Assembly (NCBI RefSeq): GCF_030283205.1 | Contig: NZ_JASNWF010000022.1 | Coordinates: 124,001 to 188,000 of the forward strand | Direction of reading: 5' to 3' | DNA from: Actinomadura opuntiae | GTDB lineage: Bacteria; Actinomycetota; Actinomycetes; Streptosporangiales; Streptosporangiaceae | DNA length: 64,000 nucleotides | Shown here: in pieces, positions 24,522 to 32,081 of the stretch | Layout of the letters: every line of letters begins with the position of its first letter | Position numbering within the stretch: position 1 is the stretch's first letter | Position numbers and translations under genes: made by a program | The notes under the pieces: model-generated | Databases searched by the model: none | Seen by the model: only the letters and a program-made list of their open reading frames with translations | Told to the model about the DNA's origin: nothing

Positions 24522-25199
24522 ATGGACAGCACCGCCGAGTGGGCACGCGAAATCGCACGTCATCACCTGGAGAGCGCGTTGCCGCGCCGCTGGGCGCACA
24601 CGCAAGGTGTCGCTCGCCAGGCTAGGACGCTCGCGCCCCTACTCGGCGACCGTGCTGGCCTGCTTGAGGCCGCCGCTTGGCTGCACGACCTCGGGTACGC
24701 GCCTGACCTCGTCGTGACTGGGTTCCATCCCCTCGACGGCGCGCGCTTCCTGCGGGACGCTCACTACGCGGACGAGCATCTGTGTCGGCTCGTGGCTCAT
24801 CACTCATGCGCGGTTGTGGAGGCTCGGGAACGCGGGCTCGTCGACGAGCTGACGAGCGAGTTCGGGACCGAGCCTCCGGAACTGACGGATTCACTCATCT
24901 ACTGCGACATGACCACGAGTCCGGACGGTGAGGAGTTGGCGGTAGAGGATCGGCTTTCGGAGATCCTGTCCCGGTACGGTGACGGCCATCTCGTCACCCG
25001 CTCCATCACCACGTCGTCCCCGCACATCATCGGCGCCGTTCACCGCGTTCGGGACGAGCTGATGTCTGCACCGATGAGCCGGTCAGGTGATGACCGGCTG
25101 TTGCCTATTCTCCAGGTAGTGGCCGATGCGGAGCTTCATCGATCGGTCCATTTGCCTGTCTGCGGCCTTGTCGGCGGGGATCCAGAGGACTTCGCTTGA
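24522..25199 (+). CDS. HD-domain phosphohydrolase-like protein
   Basis: A 225-residue protein with the metal-binding signature of the HD superfamily: RRWAHTQGVARQAR (first His), AAAWLHDLGYAPDL (the HD pair), RLVAHHSCAV (further His) and an Asp-containing YCDMTTSPDG. Family members hydrolyse nucleotides or phosphodiesters; the substrate cannot be told. The last 39 codons lie antisense over the Nudix gene's end (117-base convergent overlap) and may be a read-through extension. ATG at 24522. It belongs to the same element module as GntR and Nudix. Confidence 0.75.
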   Translation: MDSTAEWAREIARHHLESALPRRWAHTQGVARQARTLAPLLGDRAGLLEAAAWLHDLGYAPDLVVTGFHPLDGARFLRDAHYADEHLCRLVAHHSCAVVEARERGLVDELTSEFGTEPPELTDSLIYCDMTTSPDGEELAVEDRLSEILSRYGDGHLVTRSITTSSPHIIGAVHRVRDELMSAPMSRSGDDRLLPILQVVADAELHRSVHLPVCGLVGGDPEDFA

Positions 25200-25559
25200 C
25201 TCGTCGCTTGGGCGGGGTTCGCCGCCTATGGGGCGCGCTGTGAGCAGGATCGAGAACTCCTGGCGGACCTCGTCGTTGCTCGTGTAGTGGATCAGGTGCT
25301 TGGGGTCTGAGTAGATGCCGACGAGGCCGATGATCTCGCAGTCGACGCCGGTCTCTTCTTTGGTTTCGCGGATCGCGGCCTGTGCGACGGATTCGCCCAG
25401 GTCTATCGCGCCTCCCGGTACCGCCCAGTTGTCGTTGTCGGTGCGGCGAATCATGAGGATCTCACCGTTGTCGTTGGCAACGACGACGTTGACGGACGGG
25501 ACGAGGCTGTTGGCCTCGGGGGCGTTGGGGTCGTCGTAGTAGTCGATCCTGCGGCCCAA
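25083..25559 (-). CDS. Nudix hydrolase (Pif-like element protein)
   Basis: A 158-residue Nudix hydrolase with a complete Nudix box: GAIDLGESVAQAAIRETKEE followed by TGVD (G5xE7xREuxEExGu), preceded by VNVVVANDNGEILMIRRTDN. Substrates of the superfamily are nucleoside diphosphates linked to another moiety. In pSAM2 the Nudix protein Pif prevents redundant transfer between donors; a similar role is plausible given the Tra, GntR and integrase context. A TTG start at 25559 next to the stop of the DUF5919 gene suggests coupling. Its 3' end overlaps the HD gene tail to tail. Confidence 0.8.
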   Translation of the reverse strand: MGRRIDYYDDPNAPEANSLVPSVNVVVANDNGEILMIRRTDNDNWAVPGGAIDLGESVAQAAIRETKEETGVDCEIIGLVGIYSDPKHLIHYTSNDEVRQEFSILLTARPIGGEPRPSDESSEVLWIPADKAADRQMDRSMKLRIGHYLENRQQPVIT

Positions 25560-25560
25560 G

Positions 25561-26307
25561 TCAGTCCCCCGGTGGTAGTGGCTTGGCGGCTTCCCAGACG
25601 CGCTCGAAGCTCTCCATGTAGGTCGTGACGACCTCGCCACCGGGGAGCCGGCGAAGATGCCAGAACGGGGCATCTGAGGCGCCTATGCCGTAGACGTGCG
25701 TATTGACGAACATCTGGTCATCGGCGAAGTAGATCGAGTTGTAGAGCACCGTGCCATGCAACCGGAACTCGACGTTCTCCAGGACGCGCAGTTTCTTGTA
25801 CAGCACGATCACGTATTGGATCTTGCTGGCAAGGGTGTCGCCGATGCCCTCGTCCTCGCCACGTTCGGCGACCTGTGGAGATTCCGGGTCTCCGAGGAGG
25901 ATGCGGACGCGAACACCGGCCTTGGCCTTGTCGGCGAGGATGCGTTGAGCGCCGGTGTCCTCGGCGAGGAAGACGCCGCTGTAGACCAGGATACCGATCT
26001 CGTTTTGCGCTTCGGCGAACAGACGTCCCCACGCGTCCCTTGGGACGGCCCAGCGATGCGGATAGAGGGTGACAAGCTCGCTGTCGGACGCCGAGGTGAT
26101 CTGTTCCTTCGTCAGAGCCTCGGGCCACAGGTATGTCTCATCCACGCCGAGACGAGAAGCCACTGCGTAACGGTGTCGCCGGTACGGAGTGCGGTCCTGC
26201 GTGATCCACCGTTCGACGGTCTTGGGATCGACCTCGATCGCCTCGGCGAGCGCGGCGAGGGTCATGCCCCGTTGAAGCAGCGCGGCGCGTAGGCGTTCGT
26301 TGGGCAA
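25561..26307 (-). CDS. Second HTH-DUF5919 regulator
   Basis: A 248-residue paralogue of the protein at 22450-23169. It has an N-terminal HTH (MTLAALAEAIEVDPKTVERW), then DUF5919 (YPHRWAVPRDAWGRLFAEA, EIGILVYSGVFLAEDTG, VRVRILLGDPESPQ, EFRLHGTVLYNSIYFADD). The catalytic-looking His of RLHDTVLY in the paralogue is conserved, but the Asp is Gly here (RLHGTVLY). Together with the Nudix gene just downstream it forms a leftward unit. Its promoter carries a 10-base-phased GGGACG repeat, so auto- or cross-regulation is possible. Confidence 0.82.
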   Translation of the reverse strand: MPNERLRAALLQRGMTLAALAEAIEVDPKTVERWITQDRTPYRRHRYAVASRLGVDETYLWPEALTKEQITSASDSELVTLYPHRWAVPRDAWGRLFAEAQNEIGILVYSGVFLAEDTGAQRILADKAKAGVRVRILLGDPESPQVAERGEDEGIGDTLASKIQYVIVLYKKLRVLENVEFRLHGTVLYNSIYFADDQMFVNTHVYGIGASDAPFWHLRRLPGGEVVTTYMESFERVWEAAKPLPPGD

Positions 26308-26324
26308 GGCACCTGTCCGAATCC

Positions 26325-26344
26325 GGGACGTCCTGGGACGCGGT
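26325..26344. promoter_or_regulatory. Phased GGGACG repeat upstream of the second DUF5919 gene
   Basis: GGGACGTCCTGGGACGCGGT: GGGACG occurs twice with a 10-base period, about 20 bases before the start of the leftward regulator gene and about 150 bases before the rightward transfer cluster. It matches the repeats at 23209 and 29610. Confidence 0.55.
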
Positions 26345-26487
26345 CAACCCTACGAGGACGTCATGAACACGTCCAGTCATGTAGTGATCCCGTCCCACGG
26401 GTCAGGCGCACTCTCTTCTCACACCGCAGCACCGACCGCCCGAACCGTCCCCGCCGGACACGGGCCTTACGAGAGGAGTGGTCGCAA

Positions 26488-26700
26488 ATGATCCTCGTTC
26501 TGGCCTCCATCGTCGCCGTCTTCCTCGCCGGCTCCACCTGCGGAATCTTCGCGATGCTGGTCATCGGCATCCACGCCGAGGAGCGCCGCGCGATGCGGCG
26601 CGATTCCTCGCCGTCCCGCATCGGCAACGCGTCCCGTCGCGTCCTCACCACGCGCACGACGTGCGACGACGCTCCCGAGCGCGTTCCGGCGGGGCGGTGA
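26488..26700 (+). CDS. Small membrane protein, start of transfer cluster
   Basis: A 70-residue protein with one N-terminal membrane helix (ILVLASIVAVFLAGSTCGIFAMLVIG) and a basic Arg/Ser-rich cytoplasmic tail. A GAGAGGAG site precedes the ATG. Short proteins of this shape head the tra clusters of actinomycete elements and are usually listed as spread (Spd-like) or hypothetical genes. The next gene starts 4 bases after its stop, so the cluster is tightly packed. Confidence 0.65.
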   Translation: MILVLASIVAVFLAGSTCGIFAMLVIGIHAEERRAMRRDSSPSRIGNASRRVLTTRTTCDDAPERVPAGR

Positions 26701-26704
26701 CCCG

Positions 26705-26851
26705 ATGCGGATGCCTCGTCTCATCACCGGTCACCGCTGCCCGTGCGGCGCGCGAGTCGACCCCGGCAACCGCAGGTGCCGCAAGTGCCGTGCCCGCGCC
26801 CGCTGGATGCGGCGCGGGCGCGGCCCCGGCCGTCCCGACATGTGGCCGTAG
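26705..26851 (+). CDS. Tiny zinc-ribbon-like protein
   Basis: A 48-residue basic protein with two CxxC-like pairs (HRCPCGARVDPGNRRCRKCR), a mini zinc ribbon, and an Arg-rich tail that could bind nucleic acid. An ATG at 26705 (or 26711) follows the previous stop immediately. Its tight fit between neighbours in the same direction supports it being real. Confidence 0.55.
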   Translation: MRMPRLITGHRCPCGARVDPGNRRCRKCRARARWMRRGRGPGRPDMWP

Positions 26852-26862
26852 GGGGTGAGCGC

Positions 26863-27051
26863 GTGAACGTCTCGATTCCCTTGGTCGCCATCCTCGGCGC
26901 GGTCGTCTGGCTCGCGTGGCGCTACATGGGCCTGCGCGCGTGGCACGTCGCGGTGTGCCTGCTGTTCGGGTTCTTCCTCGCCGCGACCAGCGCCGCCCCG
27001 GACATCCGCCGATTGGTGACCGTCCTCGTCCAGTCCCTCTCTCAGAACTGA
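26863..27051 (+). CDS. Small two-helix membrane protein of the transfer cluster
   Basis: A 62-residue protein with two membrane helices (VSIPLVAILGAVVWLAWRYM and AWHVAVCLLFGFFLAATSAA) and a short polar tail. GTG start at 26863, overlapping a GGGGGTGAG site. Comparable small membrane proteins upstream of FtsK-like Tra genes are thought to help intramycelial spread (Spd proteins); that role is an inference from position. Confidence 0.65.
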   Translation: MNVSIPLVAILGAVVWLAWRYMGLRAWHVAVCLLFGFFLAATSAAPDIRRLVTVLVQSLSQN

Positions 27052-27079
27052 CGTCCCGCTGGAAGGGAGTGATGCCCCA

Positions 27080-27424
27080 GTGCCCGACATCCCTCAGCAC
27101 GTCAAGGTCGACCTTCAGGGGGTCCGTGCCCGCAACCTCGCCGCCCGTGAAATCGTCTCTGCCCTGTCGGAGGCGATGCCGTCCATCGCCGATCTGTGGC
27201 TGCGCATCAATTCCGCGCTCGCCGATTCCCCCGCCCTCGTCTCCGAGGTGTCGCGCCTGAGAGCCGAGCTGGTGAGGCTGCGCCGTGACCGCGCGAACCT
27301 GGCAGCCGCGGGACGCGCCACCCTCAAGGCCGAACGTGACGCCGAACCTGACCCGCTGTACTACCTGCGCGACGAGTTGCGCGCCCAGGGACACCTTCCG
27401 CCGGACGCGTGGGGGCGTTCATGA
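27080..27424 (+). CDS. Coiled-coil hypothetical protein upstream of Tra
   Basis: A 114-residue soluble protein with a heptad-like central part (LVSEVSRLRAELVRLRRDRANLAAAGRATLKAERDA), likely a coiled coil. GTG start at 27080 after GGAAGGGAG. Its stop overlaps the tra start as ATGA, so the two are translationally coupled. It may be an accessory subunit of the transfer ATPase. Confidence 0.65.
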   Translation: MPDIPQHVKVDLQGVRARNLAAREIVSALSEAMPSIADLWLRINSALADSPALVSEVSRLRAELVRLRRDRANLAAAGRATLKAERDAEPDPLYYLRDELRAQGHLPPDAWGRS

Positions 27425-29220
27425 GCCGGACGCGGCAGATGCGGCGGCACGCACAGAAGATGCGCCGCAACGGGCTCCAACCGATGGTCATCATCGACCG
27501 TGAAGACCAGTTCCCCGATATCGCCGCTGTGCTGGTGGCTCGGGCGCTGTGGCGGTACCGGTCCGAACTCGCTCCCCTGTACCTGGTGACCGCGCTCGCC
27601 GTCTCGGGCCTCGTCCTCCATGCGGCTCGCCCGCACTGGTGGCCGTACCTCCTCGTCCTCGCGACGGTGGCCGCGTGGGTGCTGGCGATGTTCAGTGACC
27701 GGTTCGGGCTCGCCCTGCGCGTGGAACGGCTGTACGGCGCGGCCGTGGTCATGGGGGCCGGTGGGTGGCTGGCTGCGGTGACCGCGCTCGGTATCGCATT
27801 CTCGCCGTTGCCCCAGGTGCTCGCCGTGGGTGGCTTCGCGCTTGCCATGCCGTGGTGGGTGCATCGGCGGCGGCGCGCCAAGGTGCGGGTCGATCGGCAG
27901 ATCGCCGCATGGCCTGAGATCGCGCAGTCGATCGGGCTCGCCGGCTCCCGTGCACAGTCCGCCGTGGTGGACGTGTGGGGATGGCGTGCGCGGTTCGCGC
28001 TCGCCCGTGGCCAGACCATCCAGGACGTCACCGCGAAAGTGCCCGCGATCGAATCGGCGCTCGGGACGTTCCGCGGCGCGGTGCGCGTCTTCCCCACACG
28101 CGACGACAAGGCCAACCGGTTCGAACTCCGGGTGCTCAACACCGACCCGCACGCCGATGCGATTCCGTGGCCCGGGCCGTCCGTCTCGTCCATTACCGAG
28201 CCGATCGACCTCGGACCGTTCGAGGACGCGACGAGTGCGCGTGTTCTGCTGCTGCGTCGTCACGGGCTCATTGGAGGCGTGGCCGGCTCGGGAAAGAGCG
28301 GCGGAATCAACGTCCTGATGGGCAACCTCAGCGCGTGCCGCGACGTGGTCATCTGGGCCATCGACCTCAAGCGCGGCATGGAGTTGCAGCCGTGGGCGTC
28401 CTGTATCGATCGGCTCGCCACCACGCCGGAGCAAGCCCGCGCCATGCTGCGCGATGCCGTGACGATTCTTGAGGCGCGCGCCGAGTGGCTCACGGCGAAC
28501 GGGCGGCGCGTCTGGGATCCGACGCCGGAGTTGCCCGCGCTCGTCATCGTCGTGGACGAGTACGCCGAACTCGCCGATGACGCACCGGACGCGGCGAGCG
28601 ACACGGACTCGATCGCGCGCCGTGGGCGTGCGGTTGCCGTGACGCTCATCGCGGCCACGCAGCGCCCCACGCAGAAGGCCATGGGCAAGGGCGCCGTCCG
28701 CTCGCAGATGGACGTCCGGGTGAGTTTCCGCGTCCGCGAGCGCAAAGACGTCGACCTCATCCTTGGGCAAGGGATGCTCAACGCCGGATGGCACGCCCAC
28801 ACCCTCAACGCGCCCGGCAAGTTCCTGCTGTCCGCACCCGAACACGACACGCCCCGACGAGGCCGCGCCTACCTGCTCACAGATGACGCGGTGAGCGAGG
28901 CGGCACAGCGGCATGAGGCTCTACGTCCCGTCCTGGACGAGGTCTCGCGGCGCGCGCTGGACGAGGCCAGTACGCCGCTTCTGCGGCCCGTCTCAGCCGC
29001 CTCCGTACCGTTGAGGCCGTCCAGGGAAGACCGCGCCGAGAGCGTCCTGCGGGAAGCCCTGGACGGCGCGCCGGACGAGGGGCTTCCGATCGCGCACCTA
29101 CTCATGATCACCGAGATGAGCCGGCCCACCCTCTACCGGCGCCTCAACGAGCTGGTGAAGACCGGCCGCGCCGTCCAGGTCGGACGAGGCCGCTACAAGG
29201 CGTCCGACCACACTCCGTGA
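27421..29220 (+). CDS. FtsK/SpoIIIE-like conjugal transfer ATPase (TraB/TraSA type)
   Basis: A 599-residue DNA translocase. The N-terminal part has membrane helices (LYLVTALAVSGLVLHAA, YLLVLATVAAWVLAMF, then a pair around 110-135). A RecA-like motor follows: Walker A GGVAGSGKSGG, Walker B LVIVVDEYAEL, and the FtsK-type ATQRPTQKAMGKGAVRSQMD. The C-terminus is a winged helix (ISHLLMITEMSRPTLYRRL-like; here IAHLLMITEMSRPTLYRRL) that probably recognises the transfer site, as the gamma-like domain does in TraB. Streptomycete Tra proteins of this type move double-stranded DNA between hyphae on their own. This defines the island as a conjugative element. Confidence 0.9.
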   Translation: MSRTRQMRRHAQKMRRNGLQPMVIIDREDQFPDIAAVLVARALWRYRSELAPLYLVTALAVSGLVLHAARPHWWPYLLVLATVAAWVLAMFSDRFGLALRVERLYGAAVVMGAGGWLAAVTALGIAFSPLPQVLAVGGFALAMPWWVHRRRRAKVRVDRQIAAWPEIAQSIGLAGSRAQSAVVDVWGWRARFALARGQTIQDVTAKVPAIESALGTFRGAVRVFPTRDDKANRFELRVLNTDPHADAIPWPGPSVSSITEPIDLGPFEDATSARVLLLRRHGLIGGVAGSGKSGGINVLMGNLSACRDVVIWAIDLKRGMELQPWASCIDRLATTPEQARAMLRDAVTILEARAEWLTANGRRVWDPTPELPALVIVVDEYAELADDAPDAASDTDSIARRGRAVAVTLIAATQRPTQKAMGKGAVRSQMDVRVSFRVRERKDVDLILGQGMLNAGWHAHTLNAPGKFLLSAPEHDTPRRGRAYLLTDDAVSEAAQRHEALRPVLDEVSRRALDEASTPLLRPVSAASVPLRPSREDRAESVLREALDGAPDEGLPIAHLLMITEMSRPTLYRRLNELVKTGRAVQVGRGRYKASDHTP

Positions 29221-29297
29221 TCGTCTCAACGTCTCGTCTCACGCGCGCGCCTGCACGTAAGGAGCCGAAAGACACCCGTGAGACGAGACGGAGACGA
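29221..29297. repeat. Interrupted inverted repeat between tra and xis
   Basis: GTCTCGTCTCACG (29231-29243) and CGTGAGACGAGAC (29277-29289) are perfect complements. The arms extend further with TCGTCTCAAC on the left and GGAGACGA on the right. The unit GTCTC/GAGAC occurs at least three times per arm. Position just after the Tra gene suggests a transfer recognition site (clt) or an operator for xis/int. Confidence 0.7.
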
Positions 29298-29383
29298 CCA
29301 CCGTCCGCAACCAAGGAGATGATCGCCAACCCACATCACGCACGCCCCTGGCACACCGCCTCGGGCGAGAGGAGGTGGTGACC

Positions 29384-29557
29384 GTGCAGGCGTACACCGT
29401 CGAGCAAGTGGCCGAGATCCTCAACATCGGCCGAGACAAGGTCTACTTCCTGATCCGCACCGGCCAACTCCACAGCATCAAGATCGGCAAGCTGCGCCGC
29501 ATCACCGACCGGCACATCGCCGATTTCGTCACCTCCCTCGAAGAGGCCAACCGCTGA
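29384..29557 (+). CDS. xis: Excisionase / small HTH protein
   Basis: A 57-residue MerR-like helix-turn-helix: YTVEQVAEILNIGRDKVYFL then IGKLRRITDRHIADFV. This is the BldC/excisionase shape found directly before actinomycete integrase genes, where it bends DNA and tips recombination toward excision. Of several GTG codons, the one at 29384 is spaced best from GAGAGGAGG. The integrase gene follows after 118 bases, with a GGGACGTC repeat between. Confidence 0.82.
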   Translation: MQAYTVEQVAEILNIGRDKVYFLIRTGQLHSIKIGKLRRITDRHIADFVTSLEEANR

Positions 29558-29609
29558 CAACCGCCGGGAGGTCCGTCCGCGCATGACCGCGAACGGACCT
29601 CCCAACCTA

Positions 29610-29630
29610 GGGACGTCTTGGGACGTCTTG
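29610..29630. promoter_or_regulatory. Tandem GGGACGTCTT operator-like repeat upstream of int
   Basis: GGGACGTCTT occurs twice in direct tandem, 10-base period, 46 bases before the integrase start. Same motif as at 23209, 24457 and 26325. A regulator bound here would control integrase expression. Confidence 0.6.
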
Positions 29631-29675
29631 AGTTATGGTCGGTGGTGACCTCGACCGATACGAGGAGGGATCCGG

Positions 29676-30821
29676 GTGGCGAAGATCCTCATCGGCAAGT
29701 ACGAGGGCACGATCTACGAGGAGGGCGACGGGTACACCGGCGCTCTCGCACTCGGGACCGGCCCCGACGGCAAACGCAAGCGGCTCAAGAGGAAGGGGCG
29801 GACGAAAGCACAGGTCAAAGAGAAGCTCGTCAAGGCCGTCGACGATCTAGAGAAGGGCATCAGGGAGGAGCGGAACCACACAGTCGAGAAGGCCGTGAAC
29901 GCCCTGCTCACCCACCTCGCCAAGCAAGACAAGAGCGAGGCGACAATGAAGACCTATCGCGGTCTCGCCGATCATCACATCATCGGCAGAATCGGCAAGG
30001 TGAAGCTCACCGACCTCACGGCCGACGACGTTGAGGCGTGGCTAGACGACTGCGCCGAGAGCATGACCACGCAGACGCTCAAGATCGTCCATGGTCTTCT
30101 ACGGAGGTCGATCCGGCTCGCAGAGCGGCGCGACAAGGTCGGGCGCAATGTGGCCCTCTTGGTGGACACCCCCAGAGGCAAGCGGCCTTCAAGGCGGTCG
30201 CGCTCGCTCTCCCTGGCACAGGCGACCACCCTTCTCCAGGTAGCACAGGATCCACGGCACCGACTCGGCGCGTACGTCATCCTCGCGATTGTCTCGGGTC
30301 TCCGTACGGAGGAACTCCGAGCGCTCACGTGGGCTGACGTGGATCTCAAAGAGAAGGTCGTCTACGTTCTCCGTTCCGACCGGGACGGGGGTGACACCAA
30401 GACCAAGAAGAGCCGCCGGGGCATCGCCGTGGCGGACATGGCCGTTGACGCGCTCACGGCGCTGCGCAAGCGGCAGGCCGCAGAGAAACTCGCAGCGGGC
30501 GACCTGTGGCAGGGACACAACCTCGTCTTCTGCCGAGAGAACGGGGCGCCCTACACGAGTGACGACGTCCTACGCCGCTTCCAGAGCCTCACACGCACTG
30601 CCGGCCTCGGCTCGAACTGGGTGCCGCGCGAGTTGCGGCACACGTTCGTGTCCATCATGAGTGACCAGGGCGTTGCTCTGGAGAAGATCAGCGACCTTGT
30701 GGGGCACTCCGGCACCCACACCACGCAGACCGTCTACCGGCATGAACTCCGGCCCGTCATCACCACGGGCGCCGAGAAGATGAACGCCATCTTCAACGGA
30801 GACAAGTCCAGGTCAGCCTAG
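29676..30821 (+). CDS. int: Tyrosine-family site-specific integrase
   Basis: A 381-residue phage/AICE-type integrase. N-terminal arm-binding strands (KILIGKYEGTIYEEGDGYTG, about 1-50) are followed by a SAM-like core-binding domain (about 60-150). The catalytic domain has Arg in GLRTEELRALTW, Lys near SRRGIAVAD, HxxR in PRELRHTFVS, His in LVGHSGTHTT, and the nucleophile Tyr in QTVYRHE: a full R-K-H-R-H-Y set. GTG at 29676 follows GAGGAGGGA. It is the last gene of the intact element, next to a candidate att core. Confidence 0.93.
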   Translation: MAKILIGKYEGTIYEEGDGYTGALALGTGPDGKRKRLKRKGRTKAQVKEKLVKAVDDLEKGIREERNHTVEKAVNALLTHLAKQDKSEATMKTYRGLADHHIIGRIGKVKLTDLTADDVEAWLDDCAESMTTQTLKIVHGLLRRSIRLAERRDKVGRNVALLVDTPRGKRPSRRSRSLSLAQATTLLQVAQDPRHRLGAYVILAIVSGLRTEELRALTWADVDLKEKVVYVLRSDRDGGDTKTKKSRRGIAVADMAVDALTALRKRQAAEKLAAGDLWQGHNLVFCRENGAPYTSDDVLRRFQSLTRTAGLGSNWVPRELRHTFVSIMSDQGVALEKISDLVGHSGTHTTQTVYRHELRPVITTGAEKMNAIFNGDKSRSA

Positions 30822-30823
30822 CC

Positions 30824-30833
30824 ATTGGCTCCC
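30824..30833 (+). other. Candidate attachment-site core
   Basis: ATTGGCTCCC lies three bases past the integrase stop codon and recurs in direct orientation at 13911-13920 and 31019-31028. Recombination between 13911 and 30824 would excise a 16.9 kb circle bearing int at its edge. Ten bases is short, and the flanking copies sit in a larger diverged repeat, so this is only a candidate. Confidence 0.35.
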
Positions 30834-30897
30834 GGCCGAACTCCCCTTGACGACATCCGATCCCCTGAGCAGGCACGCAGCAAGATCATCGGGTGCA

Positions 30898-31053
30898 CCC
30901 GCATTAGTCACACCACCAGCGCACAGACCACCCCAAGCCCGAGAAAGACACTGCGCGAATCCCCTCACCAGCCAAAACATCCGACCGAATTGTGGCGAGT
31001 CAGAGCACATCAACCCACATTGGCTCCCGGACAGAGAGAAGGCGATCGATCCC
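30898..31053 (+). repeat. Right copy of the diverged direct repeat
   Basis: Shares CCCGCATTAG, CCTCACCAGC, GCGAGTCAGAGCACAT and CATTGGCTCCC blocks, in the same order, with 13791-13963. It leads into the decayed small-gene/DUF2637 pair at 31054-31845, just as the left copy leads into the intact pair. Confidence 0.6.
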
Positions 31054-31264
31054 ATGTAACTCAAGATCATCGAACAAAATGGCCGTCATCCCGAACGGCA
31101 AGAGCATCGCCACCGCCACCCGCTCAGACCGCGGATGCCACGTCACAGGCCGACCGCGCCCCTCGACCGCAACGCAGCCACCACGGCCCTGATACTCGCC
31201 TAACACGTCACCACCCACGGCGAGGACGACCCGTGCGTGGCAGAGCGGCTAAGGAAGCTGGCCC
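31054..31264 (+). pseudogene. Decayed copy of the small gene preceding DUF2637
   Basis: Base-level similarity to 13964-14185 is clear (for example GCATCGCCACCGCCACCCGC and ACGGCGAGGACGACCCGTGC). But the second codon is TAA, the frame shifts, and CTCGCCTAACAC introduces another stop. Not expressed as a protein. Confidence 0.8.
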
Positions 31265-31845
31265 ATGGTTGCCCCCTCACTCGAATCACAACAGCCCTCG
31301 CCGTCATCACGCTCGCCAGCGTGGCCGCGATCATCCGTACCGCCACGCCTACGAACTCGTCCGCCACCGGCGAGGCAGCCACCACCGCGCACCTCGTCCC
31401 CTCGCAGTGAACCGCCTCATCTAGGCAGCGTCCCTGGCGATCCTGGACGCAAGCTGCAGGAAGCAAGCACCCGCCCTAGCCGAGAAGAGCCTCGCCGTAG
31501 GCCTCATGGCGACAGTAGGCGCCAACCTCGCGCACGGCGCCACTCACAGCGCCGTCCCGCCCTCGTAAGCGCACGGCCTGCATTAAGGGCCCAGCTGCCC
31601 CCGTCGAGATCCTCCTGCTCCTCCCCGCGCCGCAGAGAGCCACACTGCACAACCGGTGGACGGGCAATGCATTGCCTCGGAGGGCCCCGAACCACCAAGC
31701 ATCGAAGTAGAGCAGACCGCAGAACAAGCCGCACTCACCGAGTACCCCGCCAGTTGGACGGCCCACATCGGCTCCTCTCCAGCGCTGCCTGGTCGAGAAG
31801 CATAATGTCGACCGCCGCGAGGTCCAGAGGATCATACGCCCGCAC
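31265..31845 (+). pseudogene. Decayed copy of the DUF2637 gene
   Basis: Matches 14178-14783 along its length: TACGAACTCGTCC, GATCCTGGACGCAAGC, GGCGACAGTAGGCGCCAAC and a GACCGCCGCGAGGTC end equivalent to the HTH-like tail. Several stops and small deletions break the frame. It belongs to a third, degenerate element unit whose cargo is the TPR/methyltransferase cluster. Confidence 0.8.
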
Positions 31846-32081
31846 AACAGAGAAAGCATTCACAGAACAGGAGGCAGTGGACGGGAACCCAACGCGACCA
31901 CGACCTCCTACTTGCCCCCACAAGCCTCCTTTGTAGATCTATGTCAATATCGCTACAACCGTCACATGTTTAACTAGCACAACTTCGCTATCATTGGATA
32001 TATGGACAACAGTACAGCCACTCCCAACTCAAGAAGGAAAGCATCACTGGTCAATACCTCCCTTTTCGGATACTATTCACC

